Shown here piece by piece: positions 1 through 7,198 of a DNA stretch of 30,923 nt. Under the pieces are notes generated by a model. It made no database searches and was not told the DNA's origin. It saw only the letters and a program-made list of their open reading frames with translations. The position numbers and the translations under genes are program-made. The stretch is from a virus: the IMG/VR virus record IMGVR_UViG_3300021376_005272, positions 1-30,923 of that record. One strand, written 5' to 3'. Numbering within the stretch: position 1 is the stretch's first letter; every line of letters begins with the position of its first letter.

Positions 1-594
1 CAGTGGTTATGGAGAGGAGAAGAAAAAGAGTTCCAGTATTTAATTAATAGATGGAAAGGACAAGGCGTATATGACGATATTAAAAACGGTAATATACATA
101 TCATTTGGACTGGTGGTGAGCCTACAATTAAAGGTCATCAGGAAGCTATAACTAACTTCTTTAAGTATTGGAGTACTATAGAAAACTTTGAAAACTACAA
201 AGTCTTTAATGAAGTTGAAACAAATGGCACTGTAGTTATTGAAGAAGATCTCTTTAATATTTTAGATCAAATTAACTGCTCACCTAAACTAGCTAATTCA
301 GGTATGACTAAAAAGCAACGTTTTGTTGAAGCTGGTCTTAGACGTATTATGGAACATAGTAATTACCAGTTTAAATTTGTTATTAGTACTGAAAATGATG
401 TTATAGAAATATTTGAAGATTTTGTTAAACCGTTAGATATACCACTTAAAAATGTAGTGTGTATGCCTGGTTTAGATGATGTTAAGGATTTTGAAGAGCG
501 TACTCAATTCTGTTTAGAGATGGCTAAGAAGTATAGATTCAGAGGATTAACACGTTTACATATTGCCGCTTGGAATAAAACATTAAACGTATAA
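1..594 (+). CDS. queE: 7-carboxy-7-deazaguanine synthase QueE, 5'-truncated
   Basis: Frame 1 is open from base 1, so the gene starts upstream of the window and 197 C-terminal residues are visible. QueE is a radical-SAM enzyme converting 6-carboxytetrahydropterin to 7-carboxy-7-deazaguanine. The visible part carries the family's TGGEP motif (about residues 39-43), NEVETNGT (about 72-79) and SPKLANSG (about 94-101). The CxxxCxxC cluster motif would lie upstream and cannot be checked. An internal ATG at 304 is not the start because the family motifs lie before it. The role fits the downstream QueC-like, DpdA, QueF and FolE genes, although about 2.9 kb of small genes intervene. Confidence 0.93.
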   Translation, partial: QWLWRGEEKEFQYLINRWKGQGVYDDIKNGNIHIIWTGGEPTIKGHQEAITNFFKYWSTIENFENYKVFNEVETNGTVVIEEDLFNILDQINCSPKLANSGMTKKQRFVEAGLRRIMEHSNYQFKFVISTENDVIEIFEDFVKPLDIPLKNVVCMPGLDDVKDFEERTQFCLEMAKKYRFRGLTRLHIAAWNKTLNV

Positions 595-595
595 T

Positions 596-802
596 ATGAA
601 AATAACAGTAATATTTGATGAAGAAACAGTAGAAAGAAAATGTATATTTAATGAAAATAATTTTATACAAGGTAATAATTTTGGACCGGGAACAATAGTA
701 CTAGGTTTAGATGGAAAGGTATATGAGAATTATGGAACAGAAGAAAAGCCGTTTTGGGAAGAAGTATTTGATGCTAGTTATAAAATAACATTAAATGTAT
801 AA
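596..802 (+). CDS. Hypothetical protein, 68 aa
   Basis: I do not recognise this family. The start follows the queE stop by one base (TAATATG), the commonest junction in this window, which supports a real co-transcribed gene. The protein is acidic and appears to be a small beta-rich soluble domain with no signal peptide, membrane segment or cysteine pair. It has internal Gly-rich turns (NNFGPGTIVLGLDGKVYEN, about residues 27-45). Confidence 0.6.
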   Translation: MKITVIFDEETVERKCIFNENNFIQGNNFGPGTIVLGLDGKVYENYGTEEKPFWEEVFDASYKITLNV

Positions 803-803
803 T

Positions 804-977
804 ATGAAAAACTATTATAGTTTCTGGTCAAAACGAATTATTAGTGATGCTTTAAAAGCAATTAAATTAATTATTGGACTAGGATTATCAGTAGGAATAG
901 GTTTTGAGATTAGTTTACCAATAGGCTTTATGTTCTTTGGTTATGTATTAGTTGATACATTAATTGATAAAAATTAA
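804..977 (+). CDS. Small membrane protein, 57 aa
   Basis: Start 804 is preferred over the in-frame ATG at 795 because it again gives the TAATATG junction after the previous stop. The N-terminus is short and basic, followed by about 35 hydrophobic, Gly-rich residues (LIIGLGLSVGIGFEI...PIGFMFFGYVLV) that could form one or two membrane helices. It heads a run of four tiny membrane or hydrophobic genes. Function unknown. Confidence 0.55.
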   Translation: MKNYYSFWSKRIISDALKAIKLIIGLGLSVGIGFEISLPIGFMFFGYVLVDTLIDKN

Positions 978-981
978 AATT

Positions 982-1080
982 ATGATAGGAATTGGATTAT
1001 CAAAATTTTTTATAATTATAATACTATCCTACCTTACATTAATAACAATAGAAGATATTAATAACTCTATAAAAAAATAA
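982..1080 (+). CDS. Predicted 32-aa membrane peptide
   Basis: This short reading frame starts 4 bases after the previous stop and ends 3 bases before the next start. The peptide has one hydrophobic helix (about residues 3-22, KFFIIIILSYLTLITI) and a short polar tail ending in lysines. The regular spacing and membrane character suggest a real gene, but coding of so short an AT-rich frame cannot be proven by eye. Confidence 0.4.
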   Translation: MIGIGLSKFFIIIILSYLTLITIEDINNSIKK

Positions 1081-1083
1081 AAC

Positions 1084-1257
1084 ATGAAAAAATTCAGCAC
1101 TAGTGAACTTCTTATTCTTATAGTAACTATAGCTTGTATTTTCGTTACTGAATATATTTACTTAGTTCAAAATGAACCACATAAAGCAATATTTATTGGT
1201 TTATGGCCCCCAACAATGTTAAGCTTAATAAATTTTATTAATAGTAAAAAACAATAA
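1084..1257 (+). CDS. Predicted 57-aa membrane protein
   Basis: It begins with a Lys-rich start (MKKFSTSE), then a strongly hydrophobic helix at about residues 9-29. A second, weaker hydrophobic stretch around residues 36-52 (FIGLWPPTMLSLINF) is followed by a basic tail, suggesting a two-helix inner-membrane protein. The next gene starts on the base after its stop. No family recognised. Confidence 0.45.
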   Translation: MKKFSTSELLILIVTIACIFVTEYIYLVQNEPHKAIFIGLWPPTMLSLINFINSKKQ

Positions 1258-1353
1258 ATGGATGATATTATATTTTTAATTTTTATTATTGGAATATCTG
1301 CTCTTATGATTTATATGATCGTAGATGTTTTCAATCAAACTAAGGATTTATGA
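1258..1353 (+). CDS. Predicted 31-aa membrane peptide
   Basis: The start abuts the preceding stop and the end overlaps the next ATG by 4 bases (ATGA), which is typical translational coupling. It is a single hydrophobic helix (about residues 4-25, IIFLIFIIGISALMIYMIVDVF) with acidic residues at the N-terminus. Function unknown. Confidence 0.42.
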   Translation: MDDIIFLIFIIGISALMIYMIVDVFNQTKDL

Positions 1354-1556
1354 AAGAGTTAGATCTTCATGGTATATCCCGTTATGATTTACAAGATTTA
1401 GTTGAAAATTTTATTTTAATAAATAATACTCCGTTTAGAATAATAACAGGATATTCTGAAAGAATGAAAAAACTAACTATAAATATATTAGATAAACATA
1501 AATTTAAATATCACACTCCAGCTCATAATCCCGGAGAAATAATTGTAATAAATTAA
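1350..1556 (+). CDS. Smr-domain-like protein, 68 aa
   Basis: The sequence reads as a minimal Smr (small MutS-related) domain. LDLHG is at residues 4-8, a helix follows, then ITGYSERMK (about 32-40, the TGxG-like loop), a second helix, and a C-terminal strand with NPGEIIVI. Smr domains are nucleic-acid nickases or RNA-binding modules, for example in ribosome rescue. The gene overlaps the preceding stop by 4 bases. The second motif (TGYS rather than TGxG) is slightly off, so nuclease activity is uncertain. Confidence 0.6.
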   Translation: MKELDLHGISRYDLQDLVENFILINNTPFRIITGYSERMKKLTINILDKHKFKYHTPAHNPGEIIVIN

Positions 1557-1568
1557 AAATTTTACGAA

Positions 1569-1721
1569 ATGGAAATTAAAGACAAAAAACAACATATTGA
1601 ATTTTTACTTGCTGAGATACAAGTATTAAGATCAAGATTTGAACCTACTGATACAGGTCATCTTCGCACTACAGTCAATGTATTAGAAGAGAGAATTAAA
1701 GAACTTTTAAATTCTTTATAA
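1569..1721 (+). CDS. Small helical (coiled-coil) protein, 50 aa
   Basis: This short frame lies between two credible genes. It starts 12 bases after the Smr-like stop and is followed by a TAATATG junction. It is highly charged with two amphipathic helices (about residues 5-24 and 33-50) rich in Glu, Leu and Lys, consistent with a small dimeric coiled coil. No family recognised. Confidence 0.5.
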   Translation: MEIKDKKQHIEFLLAEIQVLRSRFEPTDTGHLRTTVNVLEERIKELLNSL

Positions 1722-1722
1722 T

Positions 1723-2058
1723 ATGGGACAACAACACGTACCTCTTAAAATTGATGATAAAGGCTATGTTATAGCTGTAGGATCAGTTAACGATGATAAC
1801 TATGATGAGTGTTTGATATGTGGTAAAAAGACACCTTATACAAGATCAACTCATATTGATCTAAGGTATGGATATGTAGAAGGAGCAGGACAAGGTTGCT
1901 ATCAACCCCAAGTTTGCAATAAGTTAATAGAACCTATTGATCCACCAAATGATCACTTAAAACATTTTTTAGTATCATTTCATACAGTTAAATCTACACC
2001 TAATGATCAAGAGTTAGGAGCAAAGGTTAGAAAATTATTTTGGGATACTTTTAATTAA
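1723..2058 (+). CDS. Hypothetical protein with Cys pairs and a PNDQELG tail, 111 aa
   Basis: The family is not recognised. CLIC (about residues 30-33) and a later CYQPQVC (about 59-65) could form a small zinc site. The C-terminal about 20 residues (PNDQELGAKVRKLFW) closely match the end of the protein at 20964-21275 (PNDQELGNKIRALY), so the two share a C-terminal element. The start sits one base after the previous stop. The next gene follows one base after its own stop, so it sits in the same transcription unit as the epimerase. Confidence 0.62.
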   Translation: MGQQHVPLKIDDKGYVIAVGSVNDDNYDECLICGKKTPYTRSTHIDLRYGYVEGAGQGCYQPQVCNKLIEPIDPPNDHLKHFLVSFHTVKSTPNDQELGAKVRKLFWDTFN

Positions 2059-2059
2059 A

Positions 2060-3007
2060 ATGATAGCTACACAACCAACTCTAGATGCTAACTTTATGTA
2101 TAAGTGGATTACTAAAAAGAGCGGTAGGGGTATGGTAAATAGAAAAGTACTTGTAACAGGCGGATGTGGATTTATTGGCTATGCTTTAACAAAAGACTTA
2201 TTGCGCAGGGGTTACGAAGTAGATATTATCGATAACTTTTATATTGGTAGAGAAGCAAAAATAGCTAAAGGTTCAAGCTTTTTAGGAGGTGATGTGAGAG
2301 CAATGGAAAATATACCTTTAAAAGAGTATAAGTATATATTTCATTTAGCAGCATTAAGTAGAATACAACCATCATTTAAGGCTGAGCAGCTAACAATCTC
2401 AATCAATACAGTCGGAACAGTAGAAGTAGCTCGATATGCAAAAAAAGCTAATGCTAAGTTAATATATGCAGGATCGTCTTCAAGACACCATGATCCGTTG
2501 ATTTCTCCTTATGCATTAACAAAACATATGGGAGAAGAATGGATTAAGATGCTTAAAGGAGTATATGGTTTAAATGCAGAGATAGTCAGATTCTATAACG
2601 TATATGGAAGAGGCGAATTAGTAGATTCGCATATGGCTGCAGTCATTGGAGTTTGGAGAGCACAAATTAGAAAAAATAATCCTATAACAATTATAGGTGA
2701 CGGAGAACAACGCCGTGACTTTACCTATATAGATGATATTGTAGACGGATTGATTAGAGTAGCCGAATCGAATGAAAAGCATGAGGATGCTTGGGAGCTT
2801 GGTACAGGTAAAAATTATTCGATCAATGAGGTAGCAGATATGTTTATTAAAAAGTTTAAATGCGAAAAAATATTAATATCTGAGCAAAAGGGAAATTACC
2901 GTGAAACTATTAGACTAAATAACGACGCTATTGAGCGTCTAGGATGGCAGCCTGTAGATCGTTTAAAAGAATATATAAATTCGTTATATGAAAAAGACAA
3001 CAGCTGA
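2060..3007 (+). CDS. NAD-dependent nucleotide-sugar epimerase/dehydratase
   Basis: Extended short-chain dehydrogenase/reductase of 315 aa. The Rossmann NAD motif GGCGFIG lies at about residues 33-39, an acidic residue ends strand 2 (DIIDN), a Ser-rich active-site strand follows (YAGSSS) and the catalytic YxxxK is in SPYALTKHMGEEW. RFYNVYGRG and the DFTYIDDIVDG motif are typical of UDP-glucose 4-epimerase or dTDP-glucose dehydratase relatives. Exact substrate cannot be read. Start 2060 follows the previous stop by one base. An internal Met at 2132 would trim an atypical 24-residue leader and is a plausible alternative. It could supply an activated sugar to the glycosyltransferase locus at 22556-30306. 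Confidence 0.88.
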   Translation: MIATQPTLDANFMYKWITKKSGRGMVNRKVLVTGGCGFIGYALTKDLLRRGYEVDIIDNFYIGREAKIAKGSSFLGGDVRAMENIPLKEYKYIFHLAALSRIQPSFKAEQLTISINTVGTVEVARYAKKANAKLIYAGSSSRHHDPLISPYALTKHMGEEWIKMLKGVYGLNAEIVRFYNVYGRGELVDSHMAAVIGVWRAQIRKNNPITIIGDGEQRRDFTYIDDIVDGLIRVAESNEKHEDAWELGTGKNYSINEVADMFIKKFKCEKILISEQKGNYRETIRLNNDAIERLGWQPVDRLKEYINSLYEKDNS

Positions 3008-3245
3008 AAGTTTTTACGAAGCAATTAAGCACGTCGGTGCCGGTAGCCTATACTATCTGACTTATAAAAATGATGTAGAATCTGAATTTGTTTTCGAACC
3101 CTTAGTCATAGACACTAAGGACAGAGATCTTACAATAAAGATTTTAAAGAGAGTTATGGAGCGTCCCGATTTTATAGCCTTTCCTGGAACGCCTGAAGCT
3201 TACGAATTTATGCGTGGAGATTTTGAAGACTCAGTAGAAAATTAG
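2988..3245 (+). CDS. Hypothetical protein, 85 aa
   Basis: It overlaps the epimerase 3' end by 20 bases. This is a small soluble, acidic alpha/beta protein with no recognised motif; conserved-looking segments are ESFYEAIKHVGAGSLYYLTYKN and MERPDFIAFPGTPEAYEFM. No membrane segment or cysteines. Context suggests an accessory gene in the queE-queC interval. Confidence 0.6.
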   Translation: MKKTTAESFYEAIKHVGAGSLYYLTYKNDVESEFVFEPLVIDTKDRDLTIKILKRVMERPDFIAFPGTPEAYEFMRGDFEDSVEN

Positions 3246-3256
3246 TATATTAAAAG

Positions 3257-3469
3257 ATGACAATAACTTTAACAAAAGAAACAATTTATATAGGTATAAT
3301 AGTACTTTTAATTGTTTTACAAGTAATTCAATGGGTAGCAATTAAAAAACTGCAGAACGAATGTGACAGGATTTGGGAGCAATTAGGTACCTTAGTATCT
3401 GGTGTTACCAATCAAATAATTTCTATTCAGAAAGATCTCGGTAGTAAAGAAGATAAAAAAGCCGGTTAA
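3257..3469 (+). CDS. Single-pass membrane protein with coiled coil, 70 aa
   Basis: An N-terminal helix (about residues 9-28, ETIYIGIIVLLIVLQVIQWVAIK) is followed by a charged helical region with heptad-like spacing to residue 65 and a Lys-rich end. This is a small membrane-anchored coiled coil similar in plan to the protein at 20411-20686. Function unknown. Confidence 0.6.
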   Translation: MTITLTKETIYIGIIVLLIVLQVIQWVAIKKLQNECDRIWEQLGTLVSGVTNQIISIQKDLGSKEDKKAG

Positions 3470-3520
3470 GGAGCTAATCGGATAATAAAATAATACGCTC
3501 TTTATTTAAATTTTTAACAG

Positions 3521-4411
3521 ATGAAAAAACAAGTTGTGCTTTCACTTAGTGGCGGGATGGATTCTTCGTCATTACTTCTTCATTTATTAGCTAACGGTTA
3601 CGAAGTAACAGCTCTATCTTTTGATTATGGACAAAAACATCGTGTTGAATTAGAGCGTGCTCAATCATTAGTAAAGTACATCAATTCATATTGTGTTGTA
3701 GACGAAGAATCTAAAACAGTAGATTATCCTTATTTTGTAACACATCAAACTATTAAATTAAAAGGATTACAAGAACTACTTAATTCAGCATTAGTTGAAG
3801 GCGGACAAGATGTACCGGAGGGCCACTATCAACAAGAGAATATGAAAGAGACAGTAGTTCCTAACCGGAATAAGATCTTTAGTTCAATTATACAGGCAGT
3901 AGCTTTATCTATTGCTACCAGGCCAATAACTGATGATTGCACTATAGGACAGAATGTTATGATTGCATTAGGTGTGCATGCGGGCGATCATGACATCTAT
4001 CCGGATTGCCGTCAAGAATTTAGAGACGCTGATATGGAAGCATTTAGAATCGGCAATTGGAATTCAGAGTTAGTCAGCGTCTACACTCCCTATCTTGAAA
4101 TGAATAAGTACGATATCCTGGTAGATGGTGAAGACTGCTGTGAAGAATTAGGCTTAGACTTTAACGAAGTATACAAGCGTACTAATACTTCATATAAACC
4201 AATTAAGCATTATTACCGTCCAGAGACCTACGCATTTAAATGGTATTCAGATTATAAATCAGCTGCATCAGTAGAACGTATTGAAGCATTTATTAAACTA
4301 GATCGTCCCGATCCTGTAGAATATGCTGATGAAAACGGGCCTGTAAGTTGGGAAGTAGCTAGAGCACATGTTGAGCAAGTATTATTAGAACATAAAAAAG
4401 TAAACATATGA
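3521..4411 (+). CDS. queC: QueC-like 7-cyano-7-deazaguanine synthase lacking zinc cysteines
   Basis: QueC uses ATP and ammonia to turn 7-carboxy-7-deazaguanine into preQ0. The PP-loop SGGMDS is at residues 10-15, followed by SFDYGQKH (33-40), VPNRNKIF (113-120, family VPGRNxxF), and GVHAGDHDIYPDCRQEF (151-167, family GVNxxDYSGYPDCRPEF). At 296 aa it is longer than the usual about 220-240. In the C-terminal region, where the family has a Cys followed by CxxCxxC, the aligned positions are S224, D244, S247 and S250. The flanks (TxTSYxP and SVERIEAF) still align, so the zinc site appears lost rather than the domain. Its stop overlaps the next start by 4 bases. Activity on the normal substrate is likely but not certain. 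Confidence 0.88.
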   Translation: MKKQVVLSLSGGMDSSSLLLHLLANGYEVTALSFDYGQKHRVELERAQSLVKYINSYCVVDEESKTVDYPYFVTHQTIKLKGLQELLNSALVEGGQDVPEGHYQQENMKETVVPNRNKIFSSIIQAVALSIATRPITDDCTIGQNVMIALGVHAGDHDIYPDCRQEFRDADMEAFRIGNWNSELVSVYTPYLEMNKYDILVDGEDCCEELGLDFNEVYKRTNTSYKPIKHYYRPETYAFKWYSDYKSAASVERIEAFIKLDRPDPVEYADENGPVSWEVARAHVEQVLLEHKKVNI

Positions 4412-5187
4412 CAAAAATAAGTCACGAAATACCTAAACAGTTATTTCCTTATCATGACCTAATCAGTGACTACCCTTATGTACTAGGGCATTTACTAAAT
4501 AACGATAGAGGTTATACTGAGTTTTATAAAAAGAAGCTTAAAGAAGCCTCTTATTCTATTCTCGATAATTCTGCATTTGAATTAGGTCAATCAATATCCG
4601 GGGAAGAGTTGTACGAACTAGGAGAAGAATTTAGACCTAGCCACCTTGTATTACCTGATAAGGTTAACGACTACAGGCAAACTATTGCAAATGCAGTAGA
4701 GTACTTAGGTAAATATAAATCCGATAATTTAAAGTATATCGGGGTATGTCAAGGAGATACTTTTGAGCAAATTGCTGATTGTATCGATTTTTATGTTGAA
4801 AAAGATATTGATATTATTGCCTTGCCTTTCGATCTAGTACCTGATTCTGATCATGTAACTGTACGGTTTAGGTTTTTGAATTGGTGGTATGCCAGTAGGT
4901 ATAAGTTTTTTGGAGGTTCCTATAGGTTTCATCTTTTAGGATGTCAAAACCCTGTAGAGTTTCAACTCTATAGGTATAATCAAAGTCATTTGCAACGCTA
5001 CATTTATTCTCTTGATACTAGCTCACCAATCGTCAACGGCTGGTCCGGTAATAGATTAGGACCTAACGGACTTACATCCTCTAAACCAAAAGATAAATTA
5101 GCTGATAATTTAGATATTAAGCTAAAAGAAGAACAAATAAATTTAATTTTCGAAAACGTAAAAACCTTCCGCTCCTATGTTAAGTAA
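4408..5187 (+). CDS. dpdA: DpdA-like DNA 7-deazaguanine transglycosylase
   Basis: DpdA enzymes are tRNA-guanine-transglycosylase relatives that swap guanine in DNA for a 7-deazaguanine base. ILDNSAFE (51-58) corresponds to the TGT DSGGFQ general-base motif (D53). LVLPDKVNDYRQT (80-92) and IGVCQGDTFEQ (111-121) match the PD and VQG substrate-pocket loops. SLDTSSP (201-207) offers D203 as the candidate nucleophile. The C-terminal zinc-binding Cys of tRNA TGT is absent, as expected for DNA-acting members. The 259-aa length fits a short phage subfamily. Coupled by 4-nt overlap to the QueC-like gene and followed directly by queF. The subfamily (DpdA1-4) cannot be assigned by eye. Confidence 0.83.
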   Translation: MTKISHEIPKQLFPYHDLISDYPYVLGHLLNNDRGYTEFYKKKLKEASYSILDNSAFELGQSISGEELYELGEEFRPSHLVLPDKVNDYRQTIANAVEYLGKYKSDNLKYIGVCQGDTFEQIADCIDFYVEKDIDIIALPFDLVPDSDHVTVRFRFLNWWYASRYKFFGGSYRFHLLGCQNPVEFQLYRYNQSHLQRYIYSLDTSSPIVNGWSGNRLGPNGLTSSKPKDKLADNLDIKLKEEQINLIFENVKTFRSYVK

Positions 5188-5188
5188 T

Positions 5189-6094
5189 ATGACCGATGTA
5201 GCCTCTAAAACCCTTGGTTCGGCTAATTCCTATGCTGTTTATACAGATACATTTGATCCTTCACAGTTAAATCCTATGCCACGTATTCTTGCACGTCAAG
5301 ATTGGGGTATTAAAGGAGATGAATTTGTAGGCTTTGATACTTGGCATTGTCACGAAGCTACTTTTCTACTTAGCAATGGACTTCCAGTAGCAGGTACCTT
5401 AAAAGTTATCTGCCCTGCAAATTCAGAATTCATGGTAGAATCTAAATCTTTTAAACTCTATTTGAATACCTTTGATATGTGTAAGATGGGAGATACTTTA
5501 GAAGAAGCTATCGACAATTACGAAAAACAGGTAAAAAAAGATATCAGTAAAGCAATTGGAGCTGAAGTGAGAGTAGGCTTCTTTAGATCAGGAGACGATA
5601 CTAGATTGAATCAAGATCCAGGCCGTGGTTATAGTGACTTGTTTACTGAAATAAACTCCCAAGAATTAGAGTCTATGGAAATTGCTGATTATAAAGGACA
5701 AGGAAAGTATAATGTAGTAACTAAAGAAGGTAGTGGTCCTAATATGTATATGTACTTTACTAATATTCTAAGATCTAGATGTCGACATACAAAGCAAAAA
5801 GATACTGGAGCTGCTTACTTTGCTATTAAAACTAAGCAAGGTGTTGTAAATAAATTAGAACTGCTAAAGCTTGTTATTTCCTTACGCGAGGTAAACGAAT
5901 TTCATGAATTCTGTGCCGAGAAGTTATTTACTGAAATTATGTCGAACCCTAACGTAGAAGACTGTAGCGTAATGTTATTATATGCCCGTAGAGGTTCTTT
6001 AGATATCTGTCCAGTACGTGTTTCAAACGAAAGACTTCTTAATAGCGTTTTAAATAACGTTAGAATGTTTAGTACAAAAGCAATGGGGCAATGA
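5189..6094 (+). CDS. queF: NADPH-dependent 7-cyano-7-deazaguanine reductase QueF
   Basis: QueF reduces preQ0 to preQ1. The protein has the long two-domain layout of E. coli QueF. The NADPH motif ESKSFKLYLNTF is intact (about residues 84-95), the catalytic Cys is in RSRCRHTKQKDTG (about C198) with the general-acid Asp seven residues on, and substrate-binding His-Glu is in NEFHEFCAE. The reductase motif argues against the amidinotransferase paralogue QueF-L. I chose 5189 (TAATATG after the dpdA stop); an ATG at 5177 adds four residues. Its presence says the final base is beyond preQ0, at the preQ1 level or further. The 3' end overlaps the next start. Confidence 0.94.
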   Translation: MTDVASKTLGSANSYAVYTDTFDPSQLNPMPRILARQDWGIKGDEFVGFDTWHCHEATFLLSNGLPVAGTLKVICPANSEFMVESKSFKLYLNTFDMCKMGDTLEEAIDNYEKQVKKDISKAIGAEVRVGFFRSGDDTRLNQDPGRGYSDLFTEINSQELESMEIADYKGQGKYNVVTKEGSGPNMYMYFTNILRSRCRHTKQKDTGAAYFAIKTKQGVVNKLELLKLVISLREVNEFHEFCAEKLFTEIMSNPNVEDCSVMLLYARRGSLDICPVRVSNERLLNSVLNNVRMFSTKAMGQ

Positions 6095-6657
6095 TAAAAG
6101 TTCAAGAAAACTGGGGAATACTAATATCTCAGACCGGATCCGAGATTATTGCTATAGCTAAAGAAACCGGGTTTCTCCCTAGTCTCCTTGTTACTAATAG
6201 ATTAAGTAAGATATCTGATGATAACCTGAGATTCTTTGGAGAAAATAGTGTAACAATAAAGACAATACCGTTTAAGCCTGTATTAAAAGATTATCTTTTT
6301 CCTGAACTACTTGAAAAAAAGCTAATTACTTTACATGGATTTTTGAGAATATTACCTACTGGGTTTTTTAGTGAATACAAAGGCAAAATTTATAACGGTC
6401 ATCCTGCACTCATTACTCGCTATCCTGAATTAAAAGGCTTTAATAAACAAGAAGATATTGTTAAAAATCATGAAAAGTACCCCGTTTGCGGCTCAGTAAT
6501 TCACGAAGTAATTCCGGAATTAGATTCAGGGGAAGTTATAATAACAGCTAGTATCGAAAATACCGCAAAAACTGTAGACGAAGCATATTCTATTTTACGG
6601 ACTACGTCTCTTCTTACTTGGGTAGAATTTTTTAAGAATACTTGGACCTTTCAGTAA
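6091..6657 (+). CDS. dpdN: Formyltransferase, predicted (d)PreQ1 formyltransferase (DpdN-like)
   Basis: This resembles glycinamide ribonucleotide formyltransferase (PurN fold), which transfers formyl from 10-formyl-tetrahydrofolate. LHGFLRILP (81-89) matches the PurN LAGFMRIL strand. The catalytic triad is readable as N102 and H104 in YNGHPALI and D145 in ELDSGEVI. It lacks neighbours from purine synthesis and is coupled by 4-nt overlap to queF. Phage clusters with DpdA and QueF are known to contain such a formyltransferase, named DpdN and predicted to make 7-(formylamino)methyl-7-deazaguanine. The substrate here is therefore an inference from context. A sugar-amine formyltransferase is the main alternative, but the epimerase and glycan genes are distant. 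Confidence 0.78.
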   Translation: MIKVQENWGILISQTGSEIIAIAKETGFLPSLLVTNRLSKISDDNLRFFGENSVTIKTIPFKPVLKDYLFPELLEKKLITLHGFLRILPTGFFSEYKGKIYNGHPALITRYPELKGFNKQEDIVKNHEKYPVCGSVIHEVIPELDSGEVIITASIENTAKTVDEAYSILRTTSLLTWVEFFKNTWTFQ

Positions 6658-6685
6658 ATATTCATATATTATATAAAATATTTAA

Positions 6686-7195
6686 ATGAAAATATTACTT
6701 GGATCTCACGGGACCGGAAAAACTACCTTACTTAAAGAGGTTGCTACTAATTATCCCGGGTATTATGTTACTGATGGTTTCTCAAGACCTGTTATTAAGA
6801 TAGGCAAGCAGCTGGAATTATCAGGTTATGAAAAGCAATACGTAATAAATGAACTATCTGCTTGGGCTTATCAAAATTACTTAACACATAAAAATGTAAT
6901 TAGTACTCGAAGTATTGTTGATTGTATTATTTACTCCCAAATTTTAGCCCCTAATCTTGATATTGAAAACCTTATTACTCTATTTGAAGAAACTAAAGAT
7001 CAAGTAGAACGTTTTTTTTATATACCTGTTGAGTTTGATTTTGAAGCCGATCCTGATCGCTTAAGTCAAGAATTGCAATTAAAAATAGATCAAGTTATAA
7101 GAGAATTTATGATAAATTATATTCCTAAAGAAAAAGTAGTTATATTAAAAGGTACAGTAGAAGAACGTTTAAAATCGATATCCTTATATCTTTGA
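6686..7195 (+). CDS. P-loop NTPase/kinase-like protein, 169 aa
   Basis: A Walker A motif GSHGTGKTT occupies residues 6-14, with the plan of small NadR/AAA_28-type ATPases or nucleotide kinases. A candidate Walker B/lid region lies near the VISTRSIVDCIIYSQ segment (about 71-85). It sits between the formyltransferase and folE, so a role in the modified-base pathway (for example a nucleotide kinase) is possible. The sequence does not reveal the substrate. A 28-bp AT-rich gap precedes it. Confidence 0.7.
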   Translation: MKILLGSHGTGKTTLLKEVATNYPGYYVTDGFSRPVIKIGKQLELSGYEKQYVINELSAWAYQNYLTHKNVISTRSIVDCIIYSQILAPNLDIENLITLFEETKDQVERFFYIPVEFDFEADPDRLSQELQLKIDQVIREFMINYIPKEKVVILKGTVEERLKSISLYL

Positions 7196-7198
7196 ATT

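Noticed and set aside
304-594. QueE starting at the ATG at 304
   Set aside because: The frame is open to base 1 and TGGEP and ETNGT motifs lie upstream of 304.
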